DNA from: Gramella sp. KN1008
GTDB taxonomy: Bacteria; Bacteroidota; Bacteroidia; Flavobacteriales; Flavobacteriaceae
Assembly (NCBI RefSeq): GCF_004332155.1
Contig: NZ_SJDV01000014.1
Location: forward strand, 1 to 40,776
Length of the DNA stretch: 40,776 nucleotides
Direction: 5' to 3'
Position 1 is the stretch's first letter, and each line of letters starts with the position of its first letter. Both the position numbers and the translations under genes were made by a program. The notes under the pieces are model-generated. The model was not told the origin of the DNA. It saw only the letters and a list, made by a program, of their open reading frames with translations, and made no database searches. This document shows, one piece after another, positions 1-8,801 of this stretch.

Positions 1-63
1 TCAAATTATTATTATGAGATATCGAAGGATCTTAGATCAATAAGATTTAAAATTGAAATGTAA
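1..63 (+). CDS. C-terminal end of an upstream gene (partial, unknown)
   Basis: Frame 1 is open from the first base to a TAA at 61-63 and gives about 20 residues ending RFKIEM. The stop lies 2 nt before the ATG of the next gene, the tight spacing seen throughout this operon, so it is probably the end of a real upstream polysaccharide gene. Nothing can be said about its function. A fragment this short could also be open by chance. Confidence 0.45.
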   Translation, partial: SNYYYEISKDLRSIRFKIEM

Positions 64-65
64 GA

Positions 66-686
66 ATGCTCAAAATTGTAAGAAAAATATTTAAGATACT
101 TGTATTTAGATTGGAGAAGGCTTACGAGTCTATTCTATCAAATAGAAGGATGGAAACAACTAAGAAGCTTAAAGAGCAGAAAAGATCTGATATTAAGCGA
201 TGGAAGAAAAACAGTGAATTAAATGAAGACTGGAAAGAAAGATCAAAAATCCTTGCTAAAATGGTAAGACCTGAAGCTAAAGTTATTGAGTTTGGAGCCG
301 GGAATATGCATTTGAAAGATTATCTTCCTGCAAATTGTGATTATACCCCTTCAGATATTTATGTAAGGGATTCAAATGTGATATACTGTGATCTAAATGA
401 AGAGGAAATAATTGATCTCAAACCTTATGATACCGCCATTTTTAGCGGGGTGCTTGAATATGTTTATGATCTGGATAGGCTTTTTAAGGAACTTGCAGGT
501 TCTCTAAAATATATTAATCTCACCTATGCGTGTAGTGATATTTCTGGGGCGAATAGATTAAAACAGGGCTGGCTAAGTGATTATACAAACTCGGACCTAA
601 GAGATATTTTTAAAAGAAATGGATTTGAGATTGTTGAGTATCGTGAGTGGAGAAAGCAATCAATTTATCGATTGAAAAAAATATAA
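66..686 (+). CDS. class I SAM-dependent methyltransferase-like protein
   Basis: A 206-residue protein with a basic, probably helical N-terminus (about residues 1-65) followed by a Rossmann-type core. VIEFGAGN (residues 73-80) resembles methyltransferase motif I, CDL near residue 110 an acidic post-motif, and AIFSGVLEYV (about 124-133) the motif II/III region that in class I enzymes reads as 'GVLEH'. The family transfers a methyl group from S-adenosylmethionine, and in polysaccharide loci the target is usually a sugar or lipid-linked glycan. It starts 2 nt after the preceding stop and ends 12 nt before neuA, so it is probably cotranscribed. The substrate is unknown. The core is short, so a degenerate or non-catalytic relative is possible. 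Confidence 0.65.
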   Translation: MLKIVRKIFKILVFRLEKAYESILSNRRMETTKKLKEQKRSDIKRWKKNSELNEDWKERSKILAKMVRPEAKVIEFGAGNMHLKDYLPANCDYTPSDIYVRDSNVIYCDLNEEEIIDLKPYDTAIFSGVLEYVYDLDRLFKELAGSLKYINLTYACSDISGANRLKQGWLSDYTNSDLRDIFKRNGFEIVEYREWRKQSIYRLKKI

Positions 687-698
687 ATAGATAGAAAA

Positions 699-1376
699 TT
701 GGCCATAAAAACTGTAGTGATAATTCCAGCCAGAGGAGGCTCTAAAAGAATCCCTAATAAGAATCTGCAATTGCTTGGGGATATTACTTTGTTAGAGCAT
801 AGTATTAACTATGCCAAAGCAAACTGCGATTTTATCAAGGATATTGTGGTAACTACAGATTCTAAGGAAATAGCTAAGGTAGCCGTAACGGCAGGAGTAA
901 AGGTTATTGAGCGACCGGCAAATCTTTCAGGTGATAAGTGTACTACTGTGTCAGCGCTCAAACATGCTTTATTGAGTTTGAATAATGAGTTTGATGTGAT
1001 TATCCTATTACAACCAACTAACCCTTTAAGGCCAGCAAGTCTATTGAGGGATTCGTTAAAAGAATTTAAGAATGGAGATTATGATAGTTTAATAACGGTT
1101 AGCAGAAATTATCATAAACTAGGCAAAATTGTAAAGAACAGATTCGTTCCATATAATTATAATATGGGACAAAGGAGTCAGGATTTGGAGCCTTTATATT
1201 ACGAAAATGGCCTGTTATATATAATGCGTTCGAACATTATCATGAAAGATGTTCTTTTGGGAGAAAATAATCTGGCATATGAAATTAATCATCCTTATGC
1301 TAAAGTTGATATAGATACATGGGAGGACCTGAAATATGCACAATTCCTCTATCGAAATGAGGAGCTAGAAAAGTGA
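699..1376 (+). CDS. neuA: CMP-sialic acid synthetase (N-acylneuraminate cytidylyltransferase)
   Basis: This 225-residue enzyme would activate a nonulosonic acid (sialic acid or a relative) with CTP to give the CMP-sugar used by transferases. The nucleotide-binding signature IPARGGSKRIPNKNL (about residues 9-23) is at the N-terminus as in NeuA/KdsB-type cytidylyltransferases. LLQPTNPLR (about 103-111) and the C-terminal VDIDTWEDL acidic motif, which positions the metal, are also family hallmarks. The start is a TTG at 699, chosen because the signature motif begins only a few residues later and no ATG is available before it. It is followed by neuB and neuC, completing the CMP-sialic acid pathway. 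A legionaminic- or pseudaminic-acid specificity cannot be excluded from sequence alone. Confidence 0.88.
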   Translation: MAIKTVVIIPARGGSKRIPNKNLQLLGDITLLEHSINYAKANCDFIKDIVVTTDSKEIAKVAVTAGVKVIERPANLSGDKCTTVSALKHALLSLNNEFDVIILLQPTNPLRPASLLRDSLKEFKNGDYDSLITVSRNYHKLGKIVKNRFVPYNYNMGQRSQDLEPLYYENGLLYIMRSNIIMKDVLLGENNLAYEINHPYAKVDIDTWEDLKYAQFLYRNEELEK

Positions 1377-1403
1377 TTTAAGAGTATTAAAAGGAATGAG
1401 CAA

Positions 1404-2468
1404 ATGAGAAAAGTCGGAGACCCGTATATAGAAATATCTGGAAGGAAGATCGGGATGGATTATCAGCCGCTTGTGATAGCCGAAATAGGAATAAATCATG
1501 AGGGTTCTCTTGAAGTGGCAAAAGAAATGGTAGATTCAGCTAGGCGGGCCGGGGCTGAGATAGTGAAGCATCAGACTCATATCGTTGAGGATGAAATGAC
1601 CAAAGCAGCAAAAAATGTAATTCCCGGAAATGCAGATGTTTCTATATATGAGATTATGAAAAGATGCTCTCTTAATGAGGCAGATGAGTTGGAGCTGAAG
1701 AAGTATGTGGAAGAAAATCATATGATCTTTATTTCAACACCATTCTCCAGGGCAGCTGCGGACAGATTGAATTCTTTTAATGTTCCTGCCTTTAAAATAG
1801 GAAGTGGAGAATGCAATAACTATCCTCTTTTAGAGCATATTGCAAAATTTGGAAAACCTGTTATTTTGAGTACCGGGATGAATGATATTAAAAGTATAAA
1901 GAAGGCGGTTTCTATTTTTGATGATCATAAAGTTCCCGTGGCATTGATGCATACTACTAATCTTTATCCAACCCCACCTCAATTAGTAAGGTATGGGGCA
2001 ATGATTGAATTACATCAGTCATTTCCTGAAAAAGTGTTTGGATTGTCTGATCATACTTTAAATAATAATGCATGTTTGGGTGCCGTAGCTTTGGGTGCGT
2101 CAATTTTAGAACGACATTTTACTGACCATAAGGATCGCAATGGACCGGATATTCTTTGTAGTATGGATGAAAATGATTGCAGAGATCTGATAAAATCCTC
2201 TACAGAAATTTCGTTGATGCGGGGAGGAAGAAAAATTCCGGCTAAAGAGGAAAAGATCACAAGTGATTTTGCATTTGCCAGCGTATGTACCATTTCCCCA
2301 ATCAAAGCTGGCGAAGTATTTACCCCTGAAAATATTTGGGTGAAAAGACCAGGTACAGGAGAAATTTCAGCTGAATTCTTTGATCAGATTATTGGAAAAA
2401 TTGCAATAAAAGATATAGAAGCCGATGAGTTAATTTGCTGGGAAGATGTAAATACACAAGGGTTTTAA
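1404..2468 (+). CDS. neuB: N-acetylneuraminate (sialic acid) synthase
   Basis: It condenses phosphoenolpyruvate with N-acetylmannosamine (or a related 6-deoxy sugar) to form a nine-carbon nonulosonic acid. The 354-residue length is normal. The TIM-barrel NeuB domain spans about residues 20-270 and contains [10 protein letters not shown] (25-34), [12 protein letters not shown] (54-65), [12 protein letters not shown] (131-142), GLSDHT (213-218) and [14 protein letters not shown] (236-249). A C-terminal SAF (antifreeze-like) domain covers about 293-349. The motifs match, from memory, those of the Neisseria Neu5Ac synthase very closely, more so than typical pseudaminic acid synthases. The gene sits 27 nt after neuA and abuts neuC (TAA directly followed by ATG), implying coordinated expression. 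Confidence 0.92.
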   Translation: MRKVGDPYIEISGRKIGMDYQPLVIAEIGINHEGSLEVAKEMVDSARRAGAEIVKHQTHIVEDEMTKAAKNVIPGNADVSIYEIMKRCSLNEADELELKKYVEENHMIFISTPFSRAAADRLNSFNVPAFKIGSGECNNYPLLEHIAKFGKPVILSTGMNDIKSIKKAVSIFDDHKVPVALMHTTNLYPTPPQLVRYGAMIELHQSFPEKVFGLSDHTLNNNACLGAVALGASILERHFTDHKDRNGPDILCSMDENDCRDLIKSSTEISLMRGGRKIPAKEEKITSDFAFASVCTISPIKAGEVFTPENIWVKRPGTGEISAEFFDQIIGKIAIKDIEADELICWEDVNTQGF

Positions 2469-3608
2469 ATGAAAGGAAAAGTATCAAAGAAAATACTATT
2501 TATCACCGGGACCCGGGCTGATTTTGGGAAGCTAAAGAGCTTAATGCAGGTAGTAAAGGAAGAACCGGGTTTTGAATATATAATATTCGCTACCGGAATG
2601 CATCTGCAAAGAAAGTATGGTTACACGGTACTGGAGCTTGAAAAAGCAGGGTTTAAAAATATAAGGACCTTTGAAAACCATACCAGCGAGATGACCATGG
2701 ATCTAAGCCTGGCAAAAACCATAGAAGGACTTTCTTCCCATGTAAAAGAAGAAAATCCCGATCTGATAGTGGTTCACGGCGACAGGATAGAAACATTAGC
2801 CGGAGCCATAGTGGGATCTCTCAATAATATTCTGGTGGCACATATAGAAGGTGGTGAACTTTCCGGAACCATTGACGAACTCATTCGGCATAGTGTAACT
2901 AAACTTAGCCATGTACATTTTGTTGCCAATGACCAGGCAAAAAGAAGACTCATTCAAATGGGGGAACTGGAAAGCTCTGTTTTTAAAATAGGCTCACCAG
3001 ATATCGATATCATGTTTTCAGAGAATCTGCCAGCTTTAGAAACGGTCAAAGAATATTATGAAATCAATTTTGAGGAATATGCCATTGCCATGTTTCATCC
3101 GGTAACCACGGAAGCGGACCTCATGGAAAAGCATGCTTCGAATTTCGTAAATGCCCTCCTGGAGGATAATCACAATTATGTGGTTATATATCCTAATAAT
3201 GATCGTGGCACTGGGATAATCCTGCAAAAGTATGAACGACTTGAAAATAATTCGAAATTCCGAATCATTCCGTCCTTAAGGTTTGAATATTTCCTAAGTC
3301 TGCTTAAAAATGCAAAGTTTATCATTGGGAATAGTAGTGCTGGTATACGTGAAGCACATTATTATAAGATTCCATCAGTGAATATAGGTACACGCCAGAA
3401 GAACAGGTCTGCAAATACCCAGATTATAAACTGTGATTATTCCGTGGAAAATATTCTAAAGTCGATAGACAGAACTGAAGAAGTAACCTTTACTGATGGG
3501 GGATTTGATTTTGGGAATGGTGACAGCGCCAAAAAGTTTTTAAACCTGCTCCAAAAAGGGGATATATGGGATATAGAGCATCAAAAACAGTTCAGAGATC
3601 TAAATTAA
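2469..3608 (+). CDS. neuC: UDP-N-acetylglucosamine 2-epimerase (hydrolysing)
   Basis: It converts UDP-GlcNAc (or a UDP-bacillosamine derivative in the LegG branch) to the free 2-epimerised sugar, the substrate of NeuB. The 379-residue GT-B-fold protein carries ITGTRADFGKLK (residues 12-23), VVHGDRIETLAGA (101-113), HIEGGELSGT (125-134), MFHPVTTEAD (208-217), YPNNDRGTG (241-249) and GNSSAGIREA (287-296), all characteristic of NeuC/LegG. The ATG directly follows the neuB stop, so translation is probably coupled. No PglF/PglE/PglD-type bacillosamine genes are seen in the window. That mildly favours the Neu5Ac route, although such genes could lie upstream. Confidence 0.9.
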   Translation: MKGKVSKKILFITGTRADFGKLKSLMQVVKEEPGFEYIIFATGMHLQRKYGYTVLELEKAGFKNIRTFENHTSEMTMDLSLAKTIEGLSSHVKEENPDLIVVHGDRIETLAGAIVGSLNNILVAHIEGGELSGTIDELIRHSVTKLSHVHFVANDQAKRRLIQMGELESSVFKIGSPDIDIMFSENLPALETVKEYYEINFEEYAIAMFHPVTTEADLMEKHASNFVNALLEDNHNYVVIYPNNDRGTGIILQKYERLENNSKFRIIPSLRFEYFLSLLKNAKFIIGNSSAGIREAHYYKIPSVNIGTRQKNRSANTQIINCDYSVENILKSIDRTEEVTFTDGGFDFGNGDSAKKFLNLLQKGDIWDIEHQKQFRDLN

Positions 3609-3614
3609 CTACCC

Positions 3615-5024
3615 TTGAAAAATAATAAGATATTTGTTTTAATACCAGACGGGGTTGGATTGAAGAATTTTGCTTACGGATCATTTCCTGAAATAGGAAA
3701 GCAGCTGGGATATGATATCATTTTCTGGAATCAGACCTCGAAAGATCTTTCTGAACAAGGACTGAAACAGATCAAACTCAAACCTGAACCAAGGGCGGTG
3801 ACCGATCTTTATAAAAGAGCGAAAATAGAAAGTGAGCTGAATCATTTTACTTCGAAATTCAATGATCCCGTCTACCAGACCTATAAATTTCCTTCTTCTG
3901 GTAACGGTTTGAAAACCCGACTAAAGAATTCTTTTGTCAGGATGATGGTAAATATGCATTCAGGCGAAAAAGGTGTAAAACATCTGCAGAAAAGGATGGA
4001 AGAAGCTGAAAGAAAATCGAAATATTATACTCAATGCTTTGACCTACTACAGCGGGAGCAACCAGAATTTCTATTTTGCACCAACCAGCGACCCTTAACT
4101 GCGATAGCACCGGTGCTTGCAGCCAGGGATCTTGGGGTCCCCACAGGTTGTTTTATTTTTTCATGGGATAATTTACCTAAGGCAACTAAAGTGGTAGATG
4201 CCGATTTCTATTTCGTTTGGAGCGATCATATGAAACAGGAACTTCTAAAGTATTACCCCCATATTTTAGCGGAAAAGGTTATCATCACCGGCACTCCGCA
4301 GTTTGAGGTGCATTTTGACAGGCAGAAAAGGCTGGAAAGGGAAGAATTCATTAATAGGTTTAGATTGGAGTCTTCCCGAAAATATCTCTGTTTTTCTGGA
4401 GACGATATTACCACTTCCCCCCATGATGAGGTTTATCTGGAAGACACAGCTCAGGCAGTAGAAAGCCTTAATTCAAAAGGCTATGATATTGGAATTATTT
4501 TCAGAAGATCTCCTGTAGATCATTCCGGCCGATATGATGATATCCTTGAAAACTATAAACATATTATTACTGAAATAAAGCCTGAATGGTATAAAGCAGG
4601 GGAAGCCTGGAATGAAATCTTACCTGAAGAAGAGGATCTTAAATTACAAACCAGCATTATTTCAAATACTTTCATGGTCATCAATCTTGGCTCCTCTATG
4701 GTGTTCGATTATGCCAGTTATAAAAAGCCGTGTGCTTTTATTAATTACGATCCGGAAGGCAAAAGAGCTGTAAAAGATGTAGCGATCATATACGATTATG
4801 TACATTTCAGGAGCATGCCTGGCAGGGATGCTGTAATCTGGATAGATAATAAGGATGAAATATCGGGCGTGATAAAGAAAGTTCTTGATAAAGAGATCGA
4901 ATTTCCTGTGGAAAATGCGCTGAAATGGTTTGAAAAGATAAATCTGCAGCCGGCGGAAAAGGCTTCTGAAAGATTCTGGGAATTTATTTCTAATTTGTCC
5001 TCCCGGCAAGATCTAATAAGTTAA
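3615..5024 (+). CDS. GT-B-fold glycosyl/polyol-phosphate transferase-like protein
   Basis: A 469-residue cytoplasmic protein whose C-terminal half has GT-B features: FYFVWSDHMKQELLKYYP (about 198-215), VIITGTPQFEVHF (about 222-234) and NLGSSMVFDYASYKKP (about 355-370). The last motif resembles the SS-x-x-x-DYA-x-x-x-KP element of CDP-glycerol glycerophosphotransferase-like and epimerase-like GT-B proteins. It starts at a TTG 6 nt after neuC, so it is translated with the sialic acid genes. By position it is a candidate for the transferase that uses the CMP-sugar. That is inference: I do not see convincing D/E-D/E-G and HP sialyltransferase motifs. The acceptor is unknown. Confidence 0.6.
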   Translation: MKNNKIFVLIPDGVGLKNFAYGSFPEIGKQLGYDIIFWNQTSKDLSEQGLKQIKLKPEPRAVTDLYKRAKIESELNHFTSKFNDPVYQTYKFPSSGNGLKTRLKNSFVRMMVNMHSGEKGVKHLQKRMEEAERKSKYYTQCFDLLQREQPEFLFCTNQRPLTAIAPVLAARDLGVPTGCFIFSWDNLPKATKVVDADFYFVWSDHMKQELLKYYPHILAEKVIITGTPQFEVHFDRQKRLEREEFINRFRLESSRKYLCFSGDDITTSPHDEVYLEDTAQAVESLNSKGYDIGIIFRRSPVDHSGRYDDILENYKHIITEIKPEWYKAGEAWNEILPEEEDLKLQTSIISNTFMVINLGSSMVFDYASYKKPCAFINYDPEGKRAVKDVAIIYDYVHFRSMPGRDAVIWIDNKDEISGVIKKVLDKEIEFPVENALKWFEKINLQPAEKASERFWEFISNLSSRQDLIS

Positions 5025-5043
5025 AAAACAATCCCAATTTGAA

Positions 5044-6186
5044 ATGCACATTGCTTTCCTAACACCAGAATATCCCCACGAACTGTCAGGTCCTTCTGGC
5101 GGATTGGGAACCAGTATAAAGAACCTGGCCGAAACTCTGGTGAAGAATAATATCAGAGTGAGCATTGTGATCTATGGACAATCCTTATCAAGGGAACTGA
5201 AGGAAAATGGCATTCAGTTTTATTTTCTGAAACATCAGAATTATGCCTTTGCGGGATGGTTCTTCCATAGAAAATATATCCAGAAATTCCTGAACAGCTT
5301 AATTGCAAAAGAAAAAATAGACATTTTAGAAGCGACAGACTGGACGGGTATCACTGCCTTTATGAGGATAAATTGTCCGGTAGTGATAAGATTGAATGGT
5401 TCTGATGCCTATTTCTGTGAGCTGGAGAACAGGAGACAGAAATTGAAGAACAGGTTATTTGAAAAGATAGCCTTAAAAAATGCCGATCGTCATATATCGG
5501 TGAGTCGATTTACCGCAAATAAAACGAACGAGGTCTTTAACCTGGAGATCCCTTTCAGCATTCTTCCAAATAGCATAGAAATTGACAAATTTTTACCGGC
5601 AGTAAAGAAGCCAGTAGAAAACAGGATCCTTTATTTTGGAACGGTAATTCGCAAAAAAGGTGTTCTTGAGCTTAGTAAGATATTTAATGAGGTTATAAAA
5701 GAAAGACCTGATTCCGAATTAATGATTATCGGTAAGGATGTAATCGATATTTTTGAGAACAGATCCACGATTGACCTATTCAGGGAGAATTTGTCTGAAA
5801 AGGCAGTAGACAAATTCAAATATCTAGGAGCTGTTGAGTATGAAGAAGTAAAGAAGCATATAGCTGAGGCGACTGTAGTGGTTTTGCCGAGTTTTGCTGA
5901 GGCACTACCTATGACCTGGATTGAAGCTATGTCCATGGAAAAGGCTCTTGTTACTTCCAATATTGGTTGGGCCGGGGAGGTAATGATAAAAGAAGAAACC
6001 GGTTTTATTGAAGACCCCAGATTTCATAAAGCATACGCCCAAAAGATAATCCGACTCCTGGATGATGAAGAATTGAGGAATTCCATGGGAAAACAGGCCA
6101 GAGAACAGGTTAGTAGAAAATTCTCGGCAGAAGTCGTGGCGAAAAAGAATATAGAATTTTATAAGGAAATGCTTCATCGGTCTTAA
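5044..6186 (+). CDS. family 4 glycosyltransferase
   Basis: A 380-residue retaining GT4 enzyme of GT-B fold. The N-terminal domain opens MHIAFLTPEYPHE and has the glycine-rich GPSGGLGT loop (about residues 16-23) that contacts the donor. The C-terminal domain begins near ILYFGTVIRKKG (195-206) and contains the E-x7-E catalytic/donor motif (E286 and E294 in EALPMTWIEA). It probably adds one sugar to the lipid-linked repeat unit at the inner face of the membrane. It follows the preceding gene by 19 nt. Donor and linkage cannot be read from the sequence. Confidence 0.85.
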   Translation: MHIAFLTPEYPHELSGPSGGLGTSIKNLAETLVKNNIRVSIVIYGQSLSRELKENGIQFYFLKHQNYAFAGWFFHRKYIQKFLNSLIAKEKIDILEATDWTGITAFMRINCPVVIRLNGSDAYFCELENRRQKLKNRLFEKIALKNADRHISVSRFTANKTNEVFNLEIPFSILPNSIEIDKFLPAVKKPVENRILYFGTVIRKKGVLELSKIFNEVIKERPDSELMIIGKDVIDIFENRSTIDLFRENLSEKAVDKFKYLGAVEYEEVKKHIAEATVVVLPSFAEALPMTWIEAMSMEKALVTSNIGWAGEVMIKEETGFIEDPRFHKAYAQKIIRLLDDEELRNSMGKQAREQVSRKFSAEVVAKKNIEFYKEMLHRS

Positions 6187-6218
6187 ACAACATCAAGCAG
6201 TGAATGGAGGTAATAAAA

Positions 6219-6239
6219 ATGGCAAATTTAAAAAACTAG
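6219..6239 (+). other. six-codon mini-ORF with a strong Shine-Dalgarno sequence
   Basis: A GGAGG at 6206-6210 lies 8 nt before an ATG that opens a six-residue frame (MANLKN, then TAG). The stop is 7 nt before the ATG of the next glycosyltransferase gene. Such a strong ribosome site is unusual in this operon. The mini-ORF could load ribosomes for translational coupling, or it could be a coincidental relic. There is no direct evidence that it is translated. Confidence 0.3.
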
Positions 6240-6246
6240 TTTCCAA

Positions 6247-7791
6247 ATGATTTTCCTGATTCACCGAAATACCTCTGAATTTCTAAGAGCGGTCAAAGAT
6301 GAGAAAGAAGTATCGTTAACAGGTAGGTCAATTATTCAGGTATTCTGGGAACTTGCCGAAAAATTTCCGGAAGAATTAATAATATGGTGCGAAGAAAAAT
6401 TCTATCCCACGATACATTTTGATGCTTTTAAAACCATTTTCCATCACGATCTCATAATGGCTTCATATGCTATAGAATCTAATTTTCTTCCCGATTCTAT
6501 TGGATACGTAGATCAGATGCCTTTTATAAATGTGAACCCGAAGGTGCCATATGGTACCTGGCGAATGAGTGCTGATATTGGAGGTATTAAGGGAAGCACT
6601 TTACTTTTCTTTAAAGATTATTACAGTGATGAATATAATTTCCAGTTCCTTTTAAATTCAATTGCCAAAATTGGTCAGCAGAATGGACTTTTTTGCTATT
6701 CCAACCCAAATCTAACCAAAAGTAAACAGCAGCTTTCGTTACATTCTCATGGCAATATCAATGAGCTATTTAAATTCGTAGCACAACATTATAAGAAAGA
6801 ATGGCTGTGGGTCCTATTGTTTGCATCCTGGAAGTATGAAAAAAAACTTCCCGTAATTTCTTTTATACAAAGCCAATTTTCCAAATTCTTTTTCAGGCTT
6901 GAAGTAGATCTTCCAATTAATTCGATACGTGTTAGTAATAATAATACTTTATCAACTTCAATAGATGTGATCATTCCAACCCTATTCAGGCCGGGGCATG
7001 TTAAGAATCTTTTAAAAGATTTGAGGCAACAAACCAAGCTACCTCATCGCGTTATAATCGTAGAACAGGACCCTGATCCAGACTCAAACTCTCAACTTAA
7101 TTTTTTGGAAGAAGAGTGGCCATTTGAGATCATACATCATTTTGTTCACACAATGGGGGCCTGTCATGCCAGGAATCTTGCTCTAGAGGAAGTAAGATCG
7201 AACTGGGTGCTATTTGCCGATGATGATATTAGGATTGAGCCCAGGCTATTGGAAAATAGTTTTGAAGAACTGAAGAGACTAGGTGTAAGTTGTCTTAATC
7301 TTAATTCTCTACAGCCCGGAGAGAAAACCGTATTTTCTAAAATTAAACAATGGGGTGCTTTTGGTTCGGCGAACGCTCTGGTGAAAAGTGAATACGCTTT
7401 GCAATGTAAGTTCTCAAAGTTCCTGGAGTATGGTTTCGGGGAAGATATCGATTATGGAATGCAACTAAGAAACTTGGGGTGTGATATTATTTATCACCCA
7501 GATTTACAATTTACGCATCTAAAAGCGAACACAGGGGGGTTCAGAACACCAGGAGTGAATAACTGGAAGGAACAGGAGCTAGAACCAAAGCCTTCCCCGA
7601 CAATGATGTTTCTTATTAAACAACATTATTCCAAACAGATGATGAAGGGATTCAAGATATCCCTATTTATAAAATATTATAAGAATCAGAAGATCATAAA
7701 TCCTTTTCGTTATTTTCGATCAATGCAAAAGCGTTGGAAACTCAGTGAAAGTTTGTGTGAAAAATTGGATAAAACTGAAACTAAGCGATGA
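6247..7791 (+). CDS. two-domain protein: unrecognised N-terminal domain plus family 2 glycosyltransferase
   Basis: This 514-residue protein is much longer than a plain GT2. Residues 1 to about 230 form a domain I do not recognise, with conserved-looking PYGTWRMSADIGGIKGSTLL (about 101-120). From about 237 a GT-A domain begins with SIDVIIPTLFRP, followed by the donor/metal motif FADDDI (D325-D327) and the acceptor-side FGEDIDYGMQLRNLG (about 397-411, with the catalytic-type ED at 399-400). The N-terminal part could be a second degenerate transferase or an acceptor-binding module. The next gene starts in an ATGA overlap. The donor sugar is unknown. Confidence 0.75.
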   Translation: MIFLIHRNTSEFLRAVKDEKEVSLTGRSIIQVFWELAEKFPEELIIWCEEKFYPTIHFDAFKTIFHHDLIMASYAIESNFLPDSIGYVDQMPFINVNPKVPYGTWRMSADIGGIKGSTLLFFKDYYSDEYNFQFLLNSIAKIGQQNGLFCYSNPNLTKSKQQLSLHSHGNINELFKFVAQHYKKEWLWVLLFASWKYEKKLPVISFIQSQFSKFFFRLEVDLPINSIRVSNNNTLSTSIDVIIPTLFRPGHVKNLLKDLRQQTKLPHRVIIVEQDPDPDSNSQLNFLEEEWPFEIIHHFVHTMGACHARNLALEEVRSNWVLFADDDIRIEPRLLENSFEELKRLGVSCLNLNSLQPGEKTVFSKIKQWGAFGSANALVKSEYALQCKFSKFLEYGFGEDIDYGMQLRNLGCDIIYHPDLQFTHLKANTGGFRTPGVNNWKEQELEPKPSPTMMFLIKQHYSKQMMKGFKISLFIKYYKNQKIINPFRYFRSMQKRWKLSESLCEKLDKTETKR

Positions 7792-8801
7792 TAACTGAGG
7801 AAAAAATCAGCTTCGGCCTAATTGTCTGTACTTACGAAAGAGCTTCCAGTTTAAAGCGTTTGCTAGACTCGGTAAAAAAACAAACACAGTATCCCGATGA
7901 GATTCTTATTATTGATGGATCTTTTACCGAAGAAACTAAAGATATCATAGATGAGAATCCGTATGTGAATCTGAAATATTTTAAAGTAGGGGTTGAAGAT
8001 AGGGGGCTTACCAAACAGAGAAATTACGGGATAGATCATAGTGGCAATGTGGACGTTATTTGTTTTGCAGATGATGACCTAGTACTGGAGAAGGATTATT
8101 TCGCACAATTGCTTTCTACCTATAAAAAAAAGCCGGAGGCTATCGCAGTTGGAGGTTGGATAGATGACGATACTTACTGGCGAAAAGTAGAAGGGAACTA
8201 TAAACCGAAATTTGATGAATTTATCATAGACAATTATGTGCGTAAGCTTGGACAGCGGAATGTTTTTAGAAAAAGATTAGGATTATTATCTGATAAGCCC
8301 CCTGGATTTATGCCCGAATTTTCTCATGGCTTTTCGACAGGATTTTTACCACCATTAGATAAAACTTATGAGGTGGAGTTCTTTATGGGTGGAGTATCCT
8401 CTTATCGAAGCAATCTTTTTCAAAAAATTAAATTTTCATCCTATTTTGAAGGATATGGACTTTACGAGGATATGGACTTTTGTTTAAGAGCGTCGAAAAT
8501 TGGTCAGCTATATGTTAATTGTGCAGCTCGGGTGGTCCATCACCATGAACAGGCTGGACGTCCAAATAAATATAAGTTTGGTAAGATGGTGATAATAAAT
8601 GGTTGGTATGTATGGAGAGTCAAATATCCGCATCCCAGTCTGAAAGCCCGATTCAAATGGCATGCTACGGCATATTTGTTAACTTTGGTGCGATTTGGAA
8701 ATGTGATTTCAACTTCGAAACGCAAAGAGGCACTCACCGAAAGTTTTGGCAGAATTGCCGGTTGGTTTACTTTAATCTTTAAAAATCTAACGAGTGAATA
8801 A
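7788..8801 (+). CDS. family 2 glycosyltransferase
   Basis: A 337-residue GT-A transferase. GLIVCTYERASSLKRLL (about 10-26) is the N-terminal nucleotide-binding strand, CFADDD (about 92-97) carries the DxD-type metal site, and GYGLYEDMDFCLRASKIG (about 222-239) contains the catalytic-base ED pair. A basic C-terminal segment (about 260-330) may associate with the membrane. The ATG overlaps the stop of the preceding gene (ATGA, 7788-7791), indicating translational coupling. It would add a sugar to the growing repeat unit. Specificity is unknown. Confidence 0.85.
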   Translation: MITEEKISFGLIVCTYERASSLKRLLDSVKKQTQYPDEILIIDGSFTEETKDIIDENPYVNLKYFKVGVEDRGLTKQRNYGIDHSGNVDVICFADDDLVLEKDYFAQLLSTYKKKPEAIAVGGWIDDDTYWRKVEGNYKPKFDEFIIDNYVRKLGQRNVFRKRLGLLSDKPPGFMPEFSHGFSTGFLPPLDKTYEVEFFMGGVSSYRSNLFQKIKFSSYFEGYGLYEDMDFCLRASKIGQLYVNCAARVVHHHEQAGRPNKYKFGKMVIINGWYVWRVKYPHPSLKARFKWHATAYLLTLVRFGNVISTSKRKEALTESFGRIAGWFTLIFKNLTSE

